Under the pieces are notes generated by a model that had not been told where the DNA came from, did no database searches, and was given only the letters and a program-made list of their open reading frames with translations. From positions 1 through 20,471 of the forward strand of contig JBBIGV010000065.1 in assembly GCA_037447335.1 (NCBI GenBank): a stretch of DNA of 20,471 nt, written 5' to 3'. The first letter of the stretch is position 1. The number at the start of each line of letters is the position of its first letter. This stretch comes from JBBIGV01 sp037447335 (lineage in GTDB: Bacteria > Bacteroidota > Ignavibacteria > Ignavibacteriales > Ignavibacteriaceae). Made by a program: the position numbers and the translations under genes. Positions 8,355 to 15,499 of this stretch are shown here, piece after piece.

Positions 8355-9038
8355 ATGATTGAGGTTCAGGAACAATATCTCAAAGAATTAAAACAATTTT
8401 GCTGGGATAACAGTTTTAATCCCGATTTCATGAAAGTTGAGCGACTTGCCTATTTCGCCGAACTGGTGGCTGAAAAAAACGAGTCCGTTAATCTGATTTC
8501 CCGAAGAGATATAGATTCAATTATTGAAAAACACGTATTCATCTCATCTTACATTTCCAAGTATATTCCCGAAAAATGCACACATTTTCTGGATGTTGGC
8601 ACTGGCGGCGGTTTTCCTGGAATTCCACTTGCAATTATGCGCCCCGAACTCCGGGGTGTGCTGGTTGATTCTACAGGAAAAAAAATTGACGCGGTAAAAG
8701 AATTTATTGATAAGCTTAAACTTGGTAATGTGGTGGCTGAACAGACCCGGGTTGAAAGCCCCGAATTTATTGAGAAATACTCAAAAACTTTCGACCTGGT
8801 TATAAGCCGCGCGACCGTTCCGCTGATCATTCTTTTCCGGTATGCAATCCCTCTTGTTAAAGAGAAGGCTTATATTGCTGCACTTAAAGGCGGTGACATT
8901 GAAGCAGAGTACCGCAAAGCCGAGCTCAAGTACAAAGCACATATGAAAAAATTTACAACTTTCGAGTTGTATTACAAGCCAAACAATATTAAAAATCAAA
9001 AGGGAAAGAAGTTAGTACTGATCGAGCTAACTAAATGA
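8355..9038 (+). CDS. rsmG: 16S rRNA (guanine527-N7)-methyltransferase RsmG (GidB)
   Basis: SAM-dependent enzyme that makes m7G527 in 16S rRNA; loss in many bacteria gives low-level streptomycin resistance. The 227 residues match the family. It shows NLISRRD (46-52) and HVFIS (60-64) of the family N-terminal part, the SAM-binding motif I DVGTGGGFPG (80-89), and SRATVPL (151-157). The ATG is preceded by GAGAGG (8341-8346). It lies 16 bases after mnmG, and its TGA overlaps the murQ ATG in ATGA, so translation of the two is probably coupled. parA and parB, which often follow rsmG in other bacteria, are not present here. Confidence 0.97.
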   Translation: MIEVQEQYLKELKQFCWDNSFNPDFMKVERLAYFAELVAEKNESVNLISRRDIDSIIEKHVFISSYISKYIPEKCTHFLDVGTGGGFPGIPLAIMRPELRGVLVDSTGKKIDAVKEFIDKLKLGNVVAEQTRVESPEFIEKYSKTFDLVISRATVPLIILFRYAIPLVKEKAYIAALKGGDIEAEYRKAELKYKAHMKKFTTFELYYKPNNIKNQKGKKLVLIELTK

Positions 9039-9970
9039 GCCCGGATTACGACTCTAAAAAAATCTTTAATGAGCTAAACTCCCTCTCTACCGAGCAGCGG
9101 AATCCCCGCTCTATGGATATTGACGCCCGAAGTGTTCGGGAGATACTTCAAATAATAAATGAAGAAGATAAGCTCGTGCCCCGGGCTGTTGAAGCAGAAA
9201 TACCATTTATCGAAAAAGCTGTTGAACTTGTAGTTGATAAACTTAAAGGTGGTGGACGGCTTTTCTATTTTGGCGCCGGTACCAGCGGGAGGCTTGGTGT
9301 TCTGGATGCGGTTGAGTGTCCTCCTACTTTTGGTACTCCTCCCGACCTGATACAGGGCTTTATAGCCGGCGGTAAAGATGCTATGTTCAAAGCACAGGAA
9401 GGCGCAGAAGATTTTGAGAAAAATGGCGCAGGGGATATACTCGCAGCAGGAGTATCAGATTCGGATGTTGTGTGCGGCCTCGCAGCCAGCAAGCGCACTC
9501 CTTATGTTATTGGTGCAATAAAAAAAGCTAAAGGGATCGGCGCCTCAACCATTTTCATTACAACTAACCCAAGAAAACATCTTGTTCTTGAAGAGGCTGA
9601 TATAGCTATTTGTCCTGAAGTTGGACCCGAGGTAATTATGGGCTCTACTAGAATGAAAAGCGGTACGGCTCAAAAGCTTGTGCTAAACATGCTAACTACA
9701 ACCGTTATGATACGATTAGGCAAAGTCTATGAAAATATGATGATAGACCTTCAAATGACGAATCGTAAGCTTGTTGAAAGATCTAAGAAAATAATAATGA
9801 CAATTACCGGACTTTCTTACGATGAAGCGGCTTCATATCTTGAAAAAGCTGATGGGCATGTAAAAACAGCGCTGGTTATGATAAAAGCAAAAGTATCTGC
9901 CGATGAAGCAAAAAGAAAATTAATCGCCGCAGATGGTTTTGTCCGAAAGGCAATTGAATTTAAAGATTAA
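9035..9970 (+). CDS. murQ: N-acetylmuramic acid 6-phosphate etherase MurQ
   Basis: Cleaves the lactyl ether of MurNAc-6-phosphate to give GlcNAc-6-phosphate and D-lactate, a step of peptidoglycan recycling in the cytoplasm. The 311 residues are normal length. The SIS domain carries FGAGTSGRLGVLDAVECPPTFG-like sequence around 79-100 with the probable catalytic Glu94, a second acidic cluster EGAED (122-126), and ICPEVGPEVIMGSTRMKSGTA, typical of the family. The C-terminal part (about 260-311) is the helical UBA-like domain of MurQ. The ATG overlaps the rsmG stop by 4 bases. No MurNAc kinase, transporter or MurR regulator gene is next to it, so the rest of the pathway must lie elsewhere. Confidence 0.96.
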   Translation: MSPDYDSKKIFNELNSLSTEQRNPRSMDIDARSVREILQIINEEDKLVPRAVEAEIPFIEKAVELVVDKLKGGGRLFYFGAGTSGRLGVLDAVECPPTFGTPPDLIQGFIAGGKDAMFKAQEGAEDFEKNGAGDILAAGVSDSDVVCGLAASKRTPYVIGAIKKAKGIGASTIFITTNPRKHLVLEEADIAICPEVGPEVIMGSTRMKSGTAQKLVLNMLTTTVMIRLGKVYENMMIDLQMTNRKLVERSKKIIMTITGLSYDEAASYLEKADGHVKTALVMIKAKVSADEAKRKLIAADGFVRKAIEFKD

Positions 9971-9995
9971 TGTAACACGAGATTTATCTCGTTCA
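9971..9995 (+). repeat. REP-like palindromic repeat, copy 1
   Basis: The copy contains the palindrome ACGAGAT-TT-ATCTCGT (9977-9992), preceded by TGTAAC and followed by TC. It begins directly after the murQ stop codon. It differs from copy 2 (11067-11091) at position 6 and at the last base of 25. It may also end murQ transcription as a hairpin; a second small inverted repeat GTTCA-N6-TGAAC (9991-10006) overlaps its end. Confidence 0.7.
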
Positions 9996-10048
9996 TTTAT
10001 TTGAACAATACTCTTTATTAAGCTCGCTATTTAAATAATTTATACACT

Positions 10049-10336
10049 ATGATTAAAGATTACACATGGAGCTATAAAAAAGAAACTGTTCCTGTTTCTG
10101 TAAAAGTCGAATATCTTTTTAAGTATGGCGATCTGGATGAAATTAATGAAGCAATTAAAGAACTTGGTTTTGATTATTGTAAAGAGATATGGATTAAAAA
10201 AATTATTCCCGATCAAAGATTTAACAGGTTAAACTATTTTCTGGCAAGATTTGTTTTCAATATATCCGAAGACAGAAAAGAAATTCTTGATTTCTTAAAA
10301 CAACACGATAAAAAAAGATTTGATGGAATATTATAA
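10049..10336 (+). CDS. Small hypothetical protein upstream of AbiEii-like gene, possible antitoxin partner
   Basis: This 95-residue protein has no signal peptide or membrane segment and I do not recognise its family with confidence. It is rich in charged and aromatic residues. A block KYGDLDEINEAIKELG (25-40) is followed by EIWIKKIIPDQRFNRLNYF (46-64), a layout that resembles the short all-helical proteins often encoded before AbiEii/DUF1814 genes in FCB bacteria (DUF6922-like); this comparison is from memory and tentative. It is not the classical winged-helix AbiEi antitoxin, which is about twice as long. Its stop codon overlaps the next gene by 14 bases, so the two are surely co-transcribed and translationally coupled. 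No Shine-Dalgarno sequence precedes the ATG. By position it is the best candidate for the antitoxin or partner subunit. Confidence 0.75.
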   Translation: MIKDYTWSYKKETVPVSVKVEYLFKYGDLDEINEAIKELGFDYCKEIWIKKIIPDQRFNRLNYFLARFVFNISEDRKEILDFLKQHDKKRFDGIL

Positions 10337-10958
10337 TTCTTTAGCTCTGCAAACTGCAAAGATTTTAACTTCACTTTCAGAAATAACTGAATTACAAAAC
10401 TTTACACTTGTGGACGGATCAGCTCTTTCAATTCATTTAAAGCACCGGATTTCTGAAGACATTGATTTCTTTACATGGTTTGATAAATTGGAAACCGCCG
10501 GAATTGATACATTATTAAAAAGTATATCAAAAGAACATTCACTCAAAATTCTAAATACATATAAAGACGGATTGGATGTTTTAATTGATGATGTAAAAGT
10601 TAACTTCTTTGCCAATGGCTGGGAAAAACTAAAAGACAGGAGTGTTCTTGACAAAAATGCTTATCTCGGCAAAATAGAACTGATAACCGCGATGAAAATA
10701 AATGCGCTGTCTCTCAGAGCTACATTCAGAGATTACTATGATTTGTATGTAATTGCAAAAGAAGTGTTTGATGTAAAAAAGATATTTGATATTTCATTAG
10801 AATATATACCCGGAATGACAAAAAAGATTTTCGCTTTGCAGCTTCCTTATATTGAAGACATTGACGACGAAAGCATTGAGCACCTGATTCCTGAATACAA
10901 AGTTTCTTTAGACGAAATGAGAATCTTTTTTGAGCATGAAGTGAAAAAGATTATCTAA
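10323..10958 (+). CDS. Nucleotidyltransferase AbiEii/AbiGii toxin family protein (DUF1814)
   Basis: A 211-residue member of the DNA polymerase-beta-like nucleotidyltransferase superfamily, related to AbiEii-type toxins of type IV toxin-antitoxin and phage-abortive-infection systems. The core motif is visible: VDGSALSIHLKHRISEDID (30-49), with the Gly-Ser pair at 32-33 and the metal-binding acids Asp47 and Asp49. The family's C-terminal motif is also present: AMKINALSLR (123-132) and RDYYDLYV (136-143). VKVNFF (91-96) is where a third carboxylate is often placed; Asn is found there, so activity should not be assumed. Start choice: ATG at 10323; a TTG one codon earlier is also possible. It overlaps the preceding 95-residue gene by 14 bases. 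The pair sits between palindromic repeats, which suggests a mobile or recently acquired cassette. Confidence 0.88.
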   Translation: MEYYNSLALQTAKILTSLSEITELQNFTLVDGSALSIHLKHRISEDIDFFTWFDKLETAGIDTLLKSISKEHSLKILNTYKDGLDVLIDDVKVNFFANGWEKLKDRSVLDKNAYLGKIELITAMKINALSLRATFRDYYDLYVIAKEVFDVKKIFDISLEYIPGMTKKIFALQLPYIEDIDDESIEHLIPEYKVSLDEMRIFFEHEVKKII

Positions 10959-11066
10959 CTAATAACTAATTAAAAATATTAAAGTTTACGCCTTCAATTG
11001 CAAGCATTTTAAGCCCCCGGCATTATTTTAGGATCGGAAATTATTATGTCTTTGTAATTCATTTTT

Positions 11067-11091
11067 TGTAAAACGAGATTTATCTCGTTCT
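11067..11091 (+). repeat. REP-like palindromic repeat, copy 2
   Basis: The copy carries TGTAAAACGAGAT followed by TT and ATCTCGTTCT. The palindrome AACGAGAT-TT-ATCTCGTT spans 11072-11089. It is nearly identical to copy 1, including bases outside the palindromic arms, which argues for a repeat family rather than a chance terminator. Confidence 0.72.
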
Positions 11092-11119
11092 CTGCGTTAA
11101 GTGGGTAATCTGAATAATT

Positions 11120-11144
11120 AAAACGAAATAAATTTCGTTTTACA
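11120..11144 (-). repeat. REP-like palindromic repeat, copy 3 (inverted)
   Basis: Read on the minus strand the copy gives TGTAAAACGAAAT, TT, then ATTTCGTTTT. Compared with copy 2, G at position 11 is A and C at position 18 is T, a paired change that keeps the palindrome intact. On the plus strand the perfect inverted repeat extends to 11119-11142 (11-base arms, AA centre). It faces copy 2 across about 28 bases, as in bacterial paired REP elements. Confidence 0.72.
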
Positions 11145-11224
11145 AATTTACTTCAACAGAAATGGCTTCATTGTCTATATAATTCCTCCTTCATCATGCT
11201 CTTCACTTAAGTATTTATTATTAA

Positions 11225-11240
11225 AATTAACTATTTTTGC
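11225..11240 (+). promoter_or_regulatory. FCB-type promoter (-7 region) of the PAP2-mfd unit
   Basis: AATTAACTATTTTTGC contains TATTTTTG (11232-11239), matching the TAnnTTTG -7 element. The 16 bases are identical to those before mnmE (4957-4972). No good -33 TTG is seen at the expected distance, so the evidence is weaker than for mnmE. It lies 46 bases before the PAP2 start. Confidence 0.5.
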
Positions 11241-11242
11241 GC

Positions 11243-11260
11243 GGGTTCTTTTCAGAACCC
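11243..11260 (+). other. Hairpin in the PAP2 leader
   Basis: GGGTTCT (11243-11249) and AGAACCC (11254-11260) form a perfect 7-bp stem with a TTTC loop, followed by TTTT. It lies just after the -7 element, near the predicted transcription start, so it may cap the 5' end of the mRNA. With its short T run it could instead be a weak terminator for read-through from upstream. Confidence 0.5.
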
Positions 11261-11285
11261 TTTTGGTATTTTAAATAACTTTTGA

Positions 11286-12065
11286 ATGAAAGCATTATTT
11301 TTTACATCACTTATTTTCTTCATCATTCAAACTGGTGATTTATCAGCACAGGATTTTGAGGGAAAACAAGGTGCCTTCAAATCTTTCTTCGAAGTTGGGC
11401 GTGATCTTTTTTCTTCGCCCGGGCGCTTTAATGCTAATGACTTGTTGGTTGCTGGTGCGGTCCTGGGCACAACAGCCGCTGCAATTCCTCTTGATGAAAC
11501 TATTCGCGGGATTGCTTTAGCAAATCAGATGCCTTTGCTTGGAAGTATTGCTGAAGCAGACAGGTATTACCACATTGAAAGCATGGTAATTACCACCGCC
11601 GCAATTTATATATATGGCTCTGCCGCTGATGAAATCAACGCTAAAAATCTTGGCGTCCGTTTAACCGAAGCTGTTGTATATTCAGGTATTATTACTTTGG
11701 CTTCAAAGATTATCATCGGCAGAGGAAGACCGTCGCTCGGTAAATCTTCAACCGAATTTTCTCCATTGAATATAGACTGGGATTACTCATCACTTCCCTC
11801 TGGACATACAACACTTTCATTTGCTTACTCAACTGTTATGGCTGCGGAATTCAATAATTTCTTCTGGGAATTCGGTTGGTATACCGCTGCATCGCTTGTT
11901 GGTATTGCACGAATTTATCACAATGCACATTGGTTTTCAGATGTAATTTTGGGTGCAGCTATCGGTTATTTTGTTGGTGATTTTGTTAATCGTCATAAAT
12001 CTAATTCAAATCAATCCGGGGAAACTAAACCGGTAATGTTCAACTTTACTATTCCGTTAAATTGA
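11286..12065 (+). CDS. PAP2-family phosphatase, exported
   Basis: Phosphatase of the type 2 phosphatidic acid phosphatase / haloperoxidase-like family; typical substrates are lipid phosphates such as phosphatidate, undecaprenyl pyrophosphate or phosphatidylglycerophosphate. The substrate cannot be told from sequence. An N-terminal signal peptide ends near SAQ (20-22). The three catalytic signatures are complete: KIIIGRGRP (141-149), PSGH (171-174) and RIYHNAHWFSD (209-219), which supply Lys141, Arg148, His174, Arg209, His215 and Asp219. Several hydrophobic helices surround them, so it is probably anchored in or facing the periplasm. The ATG at 11286 follows a probable promoter and leader hairpin. 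Its TGA overlaps the TTG start of mfd. Confidence 0.93.
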   Translation: MKALFFTSLIFFIIQTGDLSAQDFEGKQGAFKSFFEVGRDLFSSPGRFNANDLLVAGAVLGTTAAAIPLDETIRGIALANQMPLLGSIAEADRYYHIESMVITTAAIYIYGSAADEINAKNLGVRLTEAVVYSGIITLASKIIIGRGRPSLGKSSTEFSPLNIDWDYSSLPSGHTTLSFAYSTVMAAEFNNFFWEFGWYTAASLVGIARIYHNAHWFSDVILGAAIGYFVGDFVNRHKSNSNQSGETKPVMFNFTIPLN

Positions 12066-15000
12066 GCTTCAATTACGAAAAAATACTCTCTGGTATAAGT
12101 TCCGGAATTAACAGGAGACTACTTAATGCTGTCAGGGCATCACAAAAGAATATCTCTGTTTCACCGCTTTTTGGTTCTTCAAAAGCGTTGGCAGTTAAGG
12201 AACTGTCCGAACATTTCAATAATATTTTACTGCTGCTTACCGATACAAAAACAGTTGATGAGTATTATGTTGAACTCGCTGTTCTGGGGCTGGAAAAACA
12301 GATTATCATAATTAACGAATTCAGTCCGGCACATCTGCAGGAAAAACTTACCGCTGTTACATCTTCAGAAAAATTTATTCTCATATCAACCTACCAACTT
12401 TTAAATTGCGTGCTTCCTCCAAAAGAGAAGCTCACAAGAAGTCTTACCAGATTAGAACCCGGCGGCAGTATTAGCTATGATGAATTGATTGAATATCTCA
12501 ATCTGCTGAATTATCAAAAAGATAATTTTGTTGAAGCGCCCGGCGAATATTCGCTGCGCGGCTCTATTATTGATTTGTGGTCTTATAGTGAAAGCTCGCC
12601 TGTAAGAGCTGAATTCGATGGTGATTTTCTGGAATCGCTCCGGTACTTCGATCCCGATAATCAGCGCTCAATTGAAAAAATAAATTCGGCTTCTCTTGCT
12701 GGTTCAATCAATTATTCTTTTAGTAAATCAGAGCAGACGAATATTTTTCAATATTTGAACAATCCGTTGATATTTTGTTCATCTTATGAGATAAACAACC
12801 TTAACCTCCCTTCGAATAACCTTTTAAATGATACTGAAGAAATGCATGACGCTGCTGCAAGTAATCCGGATGAATTTCCAGAACCGGCAAAGATCAAACT
12901 TCCGGAATCAGTTTTATATAATTTTTCAGAACTGCTGAAATTGCACAACACCCGATGGCTGATTGAAGAAGAGATTGGTTCGGTAACTAAAATCAATCTC
13001 GATATAACTGAAGCGCCTGCCATAAACGGTAATTATGAGGTTTTACTCAACACATTAAAAAATTATTCTGTTCAGAATTACACGGTGTTCATCACCGCAG
13101 AAAATGAAATCCACACAACAAGACTTCACGACCTTTTAAGCGAACTCAGTGAAGAGCATGGTTCCCTTCTTGATAAAGGCAAAATCAAAATTTATACACT
13201 CCCGATTAAAGAGGGCTTTGTTGACCGCGGGAACAAGATTCTTGTTCTTACCGATTATCAAATGTTCAACAAGCCATACAGAAGCAGACTGCCGGCACAC
13301 CGGAAATTCAAAAAATTTCGGCAGAGATCTTTTGCTTCGATTAAAAGAGGAGATTTTGTTGTTCATGAAGATTACGGCATTGGAAAATATGCCGGACTCG
13401 AAACAATTAAGATTGGCGATGTAACACAGGAATCAATGAAGATCCTTTATAATGAAGGCGGGGTGGTTTATGTTAATCTCAATTATCTCGCTCTAGTTAA
13501 AAAATATTCGTCTTCAGATAATCTTACGCCCTCATTATCAACGCTGGGAACGACCGATTGGTCGAACGTAAAATCGCGCACTAAAAAGAAAATTAAAGAG
13601 GCTGCCCGTGGATTGATTGATCTGTATGCAAAGCGAAAAGCATCAAAAGGTTTTTCTTTCTCACAAGATACTATCTGGCAGAAAGAGCTTGAAGCATCTT
13701 TTATTTATGAAGATACTCCCGACCAGGCACGTGTTGCTGATGAAACTAAAACAGATATGGAAGCTGACAATCCAATGGACAGACTTATCTGCGGTGATGT
13801 TGGATTCGGCAAAACCGAGGTTGCCGTCCGTGCATCATTTAAAGCCGTGCAGGATGGAAAGCAGGCTGCCGTACTCGTTCCAACAACTATTCTTGCTGAA
13901 CAACACTATAACACTTTCCGCGACAGACTTTCACAATTCCCGATAAAAGTAGCCGCACTTTCAAGATTTCAGACAAAGAAAGAACAAAGTATAATCCTGC
14001 GTGAACTAGAAGAGGGTCAGATAGATATTGTAATCGGAACTCACAGGCTCCTTTCTAAGGACGTGAAGTTCAAAGACCTAGGTCTGCTTATAATAGATGA
14101 AGAACATCGGTTTGGTGTAACTGCAAAGGAAAAACTGAGGGCATTCAAAGTGAATGTTGATACGCTTACACTTACGGCAACACCTATTCCGCGAACATTA
14201 AACTTATCACTTTTAGGTGCAAGGGATCTTTCTATCATTGGAACACCGCCGCCAAACCGGCAGCCTATTTACACAACAGTTTCTACGTTTGATATCCTCA
14301 AGGTAAGAGAATGGATATTAAATGAAATGCGGCGCAACGGTCAGGTTTATTTTGTTCACGACCGGGTTCAATCAATAAATAAATTAGCTGTATATCTGAA
14401 CAAACACATTCCCGAAGCGAAAATCGGTATTGCCCATGGTCAAATGAAGCCATCACAGCTTGAGGACGTAATTCATGGTTTTCTTAACAGGAAGTTTGAT
14501 GTTCTGCTTTCTACAAAAATTATCGAGTCTGGTATAGACATTCCAAATGTAAACACAATAATCGTTAACCGTGCTGATAAATTCGGGCTTGCCGAACTGC
14601 ACCAGTTAAGAGGAAGAGTTGGAAGATCAGCCCGGCAGGCATATGCTTATTTTCTGGTTCCCTCTCTTTCGGGAATTTCCAGAAAAGCACTACGACGCTT
14701 ACAGGCAATTGAAGAATTTACCGAGATTGGCGCGGGATTTAATTTGTCTATGCGCGATCTTGAAATCCGCGGTGCGGGCAATCTGCTTGGCACCGAACAA
14801 ACCGGCTTTATAAATGACGTCGGATTTGATCTTTGCGTTAAGATGATCAATGAAGCTGTAGAAGAGCTGAAATACCAGGAGTTTAAGGAGATTTTTAAAG
14901 CTCTGCCAAAACAAAAAGACCGAACTGATGCTTCCGTTGATACTTATTTTGAAATAGGTATCCCGCAAAATTACATGCCCGAACAATCGGACAGGCTTGA

Positions 15001-15421
15001 TTTTTATACCGCGCTTTATTCGATCAACTCAACAGAACAGCTAAATGAAATAACGGATGAAATAATTGACCGGTTTGGTCCTTTGCCTGAATTGGTAAAA
15101 CATCTTGTTGCTGCTGCGGCGCTTAAAGCAGAGGCTTCTTTTGCGATGTTCGAACGCGTGATTATTCAGAGGAATAATATTTTCCTGCATCTTCCCAAAG
15201 GTGAAAAGGAAGATTACTACCGGAACGTTTTCCCCGATCTTATGAAGCTTATCTTTGAAAAGTACCCGGACAATATAAAATTCAATCAGCAAAAAGAAAC
15301 TATGAGGCTCATCATTGTTAACAACTTCGAATCAATTGATATGATGTTTGAGTTCCTTATAAATTTTTGCAGAGAAGTTTCAGCGCTTGCAGATGTTAAA
15401 GAAAAAGTTTTTGTTGATTGA
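12062..15421 (+). CDS. mfd: Transcription-repair coupling factor Mfd
   Basis: Superfamily 2 translocase that removes RNA polymerase stalled at DNA lesions and recruits UvrA for nucleotide excision repair. The 1119 residues are close to the usual size. Parts seen: UvrB-homology N-terminal region; CarD-like RNA-polymerase-interacting domain starting KRGDFVVHEDYGIGKYAGL (428-446); translocase with Walker A GDVGFGKT (578-585), DEEH (679-682), TATPIPRT (about 703-710), STKIIESGIDIPN (about 817-829) and QLRGRVGR (about 849-856); C-terminal TRCF domain from about 957. Start choice: no ATG gives a complete N terminus; the TTG at 12062 overlaps the PAP2 stop in TTGA and yields MSFNYEKIL. Co-transcription with the PAP2 gene is therefore likely. 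Identification is very secure; the start is fairly secure. Confidence 0.97.
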   Translation: MSFNYEKILSGISSGINRRLLNAVRASQKNISVSPLFGSSKALAVKELSEHFNNILLLLTDTKTVDEYYVELAVLGLEKQIIIINEFSPAHLQEKLTAVTSSEKFILISTYQLLNCVLPPKEKLTRSLTRLEPGGSISYDELIEYLNLLNYQKDNFVEAPGEYSLRGSIIDLWSYSESSPVRAEFDGDFLESLRYFDPDNQRSIEKINSASLAGSINYSFSKSEQTNIFQYLNNPLIFCSSYEINNLNLPSNNLLNDTEEMHDAAASNPDEFPEPAKIKLPESVLYNFSELLKLHNTRWLIEEEIGSVTKINLDITEAPAINGNYEVLLNTLKNYSVQNYTVFITAENEIHTTRLHDLLSELSEEHGSLLDKGKIKIYTLPIKEGFVDRGNKILVLTDYQMFNKPYRSRLPAHRKFKKFRQRSFASIKRGDFVVHEDYGIGKYAGLETIKIGDVTQESMKILYNEGGVVYVNLNYLALVKKYSSSDNLTPSLSTLGTTDWSNVKSRTKKKIKEAARGLIDLYAKRKASKGFSFSQDTIWQKELEASFIYEDTPDQARVADETKTDMEADNPMDRLICGDVGFGKTEVAVRASFKAVQDGKQAAVLVPTTILAEQHYNTFRDRLSQFPIKVAALSRFQTKKEQSIILRELEEGQIDIVIGTHRLLSKDVKFKDLGLLIIDEEHRFGVTAKEKLRAFKVNVDTLTLTATPIPRTLNLSLLGARDLSIIGTPPPNRQPIYTTVSTFDILKVREWILNEMRRNGQVYFVHDRVQSINKLAVYLNKHIPEAKIGIAHGQMKPSQLEDVIHGFLNRKFDVLLSTKIIESGIDIPNVNTIIVNRADKFGLAELHQLRGRVGRSARQAYAYFLVPSLSGISRKALRRLQAIEEFTEIGAGFNLSMRDLEIRGAGNLLGTEQTGFINDVGFDLCVKMINEAVEELKYQEFKEIFKALPKQKDRTDASVDTYFEIGIPQNYMPEQSDRLDFYTALYSINSTEQLNEITDEIIDRFGPLPELVKHLVAAAALKAEASFAMFERVIIQRNNIFLHLPKGEKEDYYRNVFPDLMKLIFEKYPDNIKFNQQKETMRLIIVNNFESIDMMFEFLINFCREVSALADVKEKVFVD

Positions 15422-15454
15422 CGCCTGAAAGGAACAAATGCCCGGCTAAGTTTA

Positions 15455-15491
15455 GCCGCCGCCGTAATGTATTTAACATTACAGCGGCAGC
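15455..15491. terminator. Bidirectional hairpin terminator between convergent genes
   Basis: Sixteen-base arms at 15455-15470 and 15476-15491 pair at 14 of 16 positions (two C-A mismatches) around a 5-base loop ATTTA. The stem is GC-rich at its base. It lies 34 bases after the mfd stop and 8 bases before the end of the convergent minus-strand gene, the expected place for a shared terminator. A proper T-tract is missing on either strand, so intrinsic termination is probable, not certain. A small inverted repeat, GGCTAA-GT-TTAGCC, precedes it. Confidence 0.65.
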
Positions 15492-15499
15492 AAATTATC

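Larger units (their letters stand above)
10959..11285. other. Non-coding region between the AbiEii-like gene and PAP2 gene
   Basis: The 327 bases without a convincing gene hold two oppositely oriented copies of the palindromic repeat (11067-11091 and 11120-11144), an FCB-type -7 element (11232-11239) and a 7-bp hairpin (11243-11260). The stretch 10959-11060 shows no clear signal; short minus-strand reading in it is too short to call a gene or a remnant. Confidence 0.55.

Noticed and set aside
10959..11060. Remnant gene on the minus strand
   Set aside because: The possible reading is only about a dozen codons, with no recognisable protein similarity.
9971..11144. CRISPR array
   Set aside because: There are only three palindromic copies, irregularly spaced and in both orientations, with genes between them; no regular spacers.
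13726..13736. Third parS-like CACGTG in mfd
   Set aside because: Only the central 6 bases match; the flanking arms differ from GTTTCACGTGAAAC.
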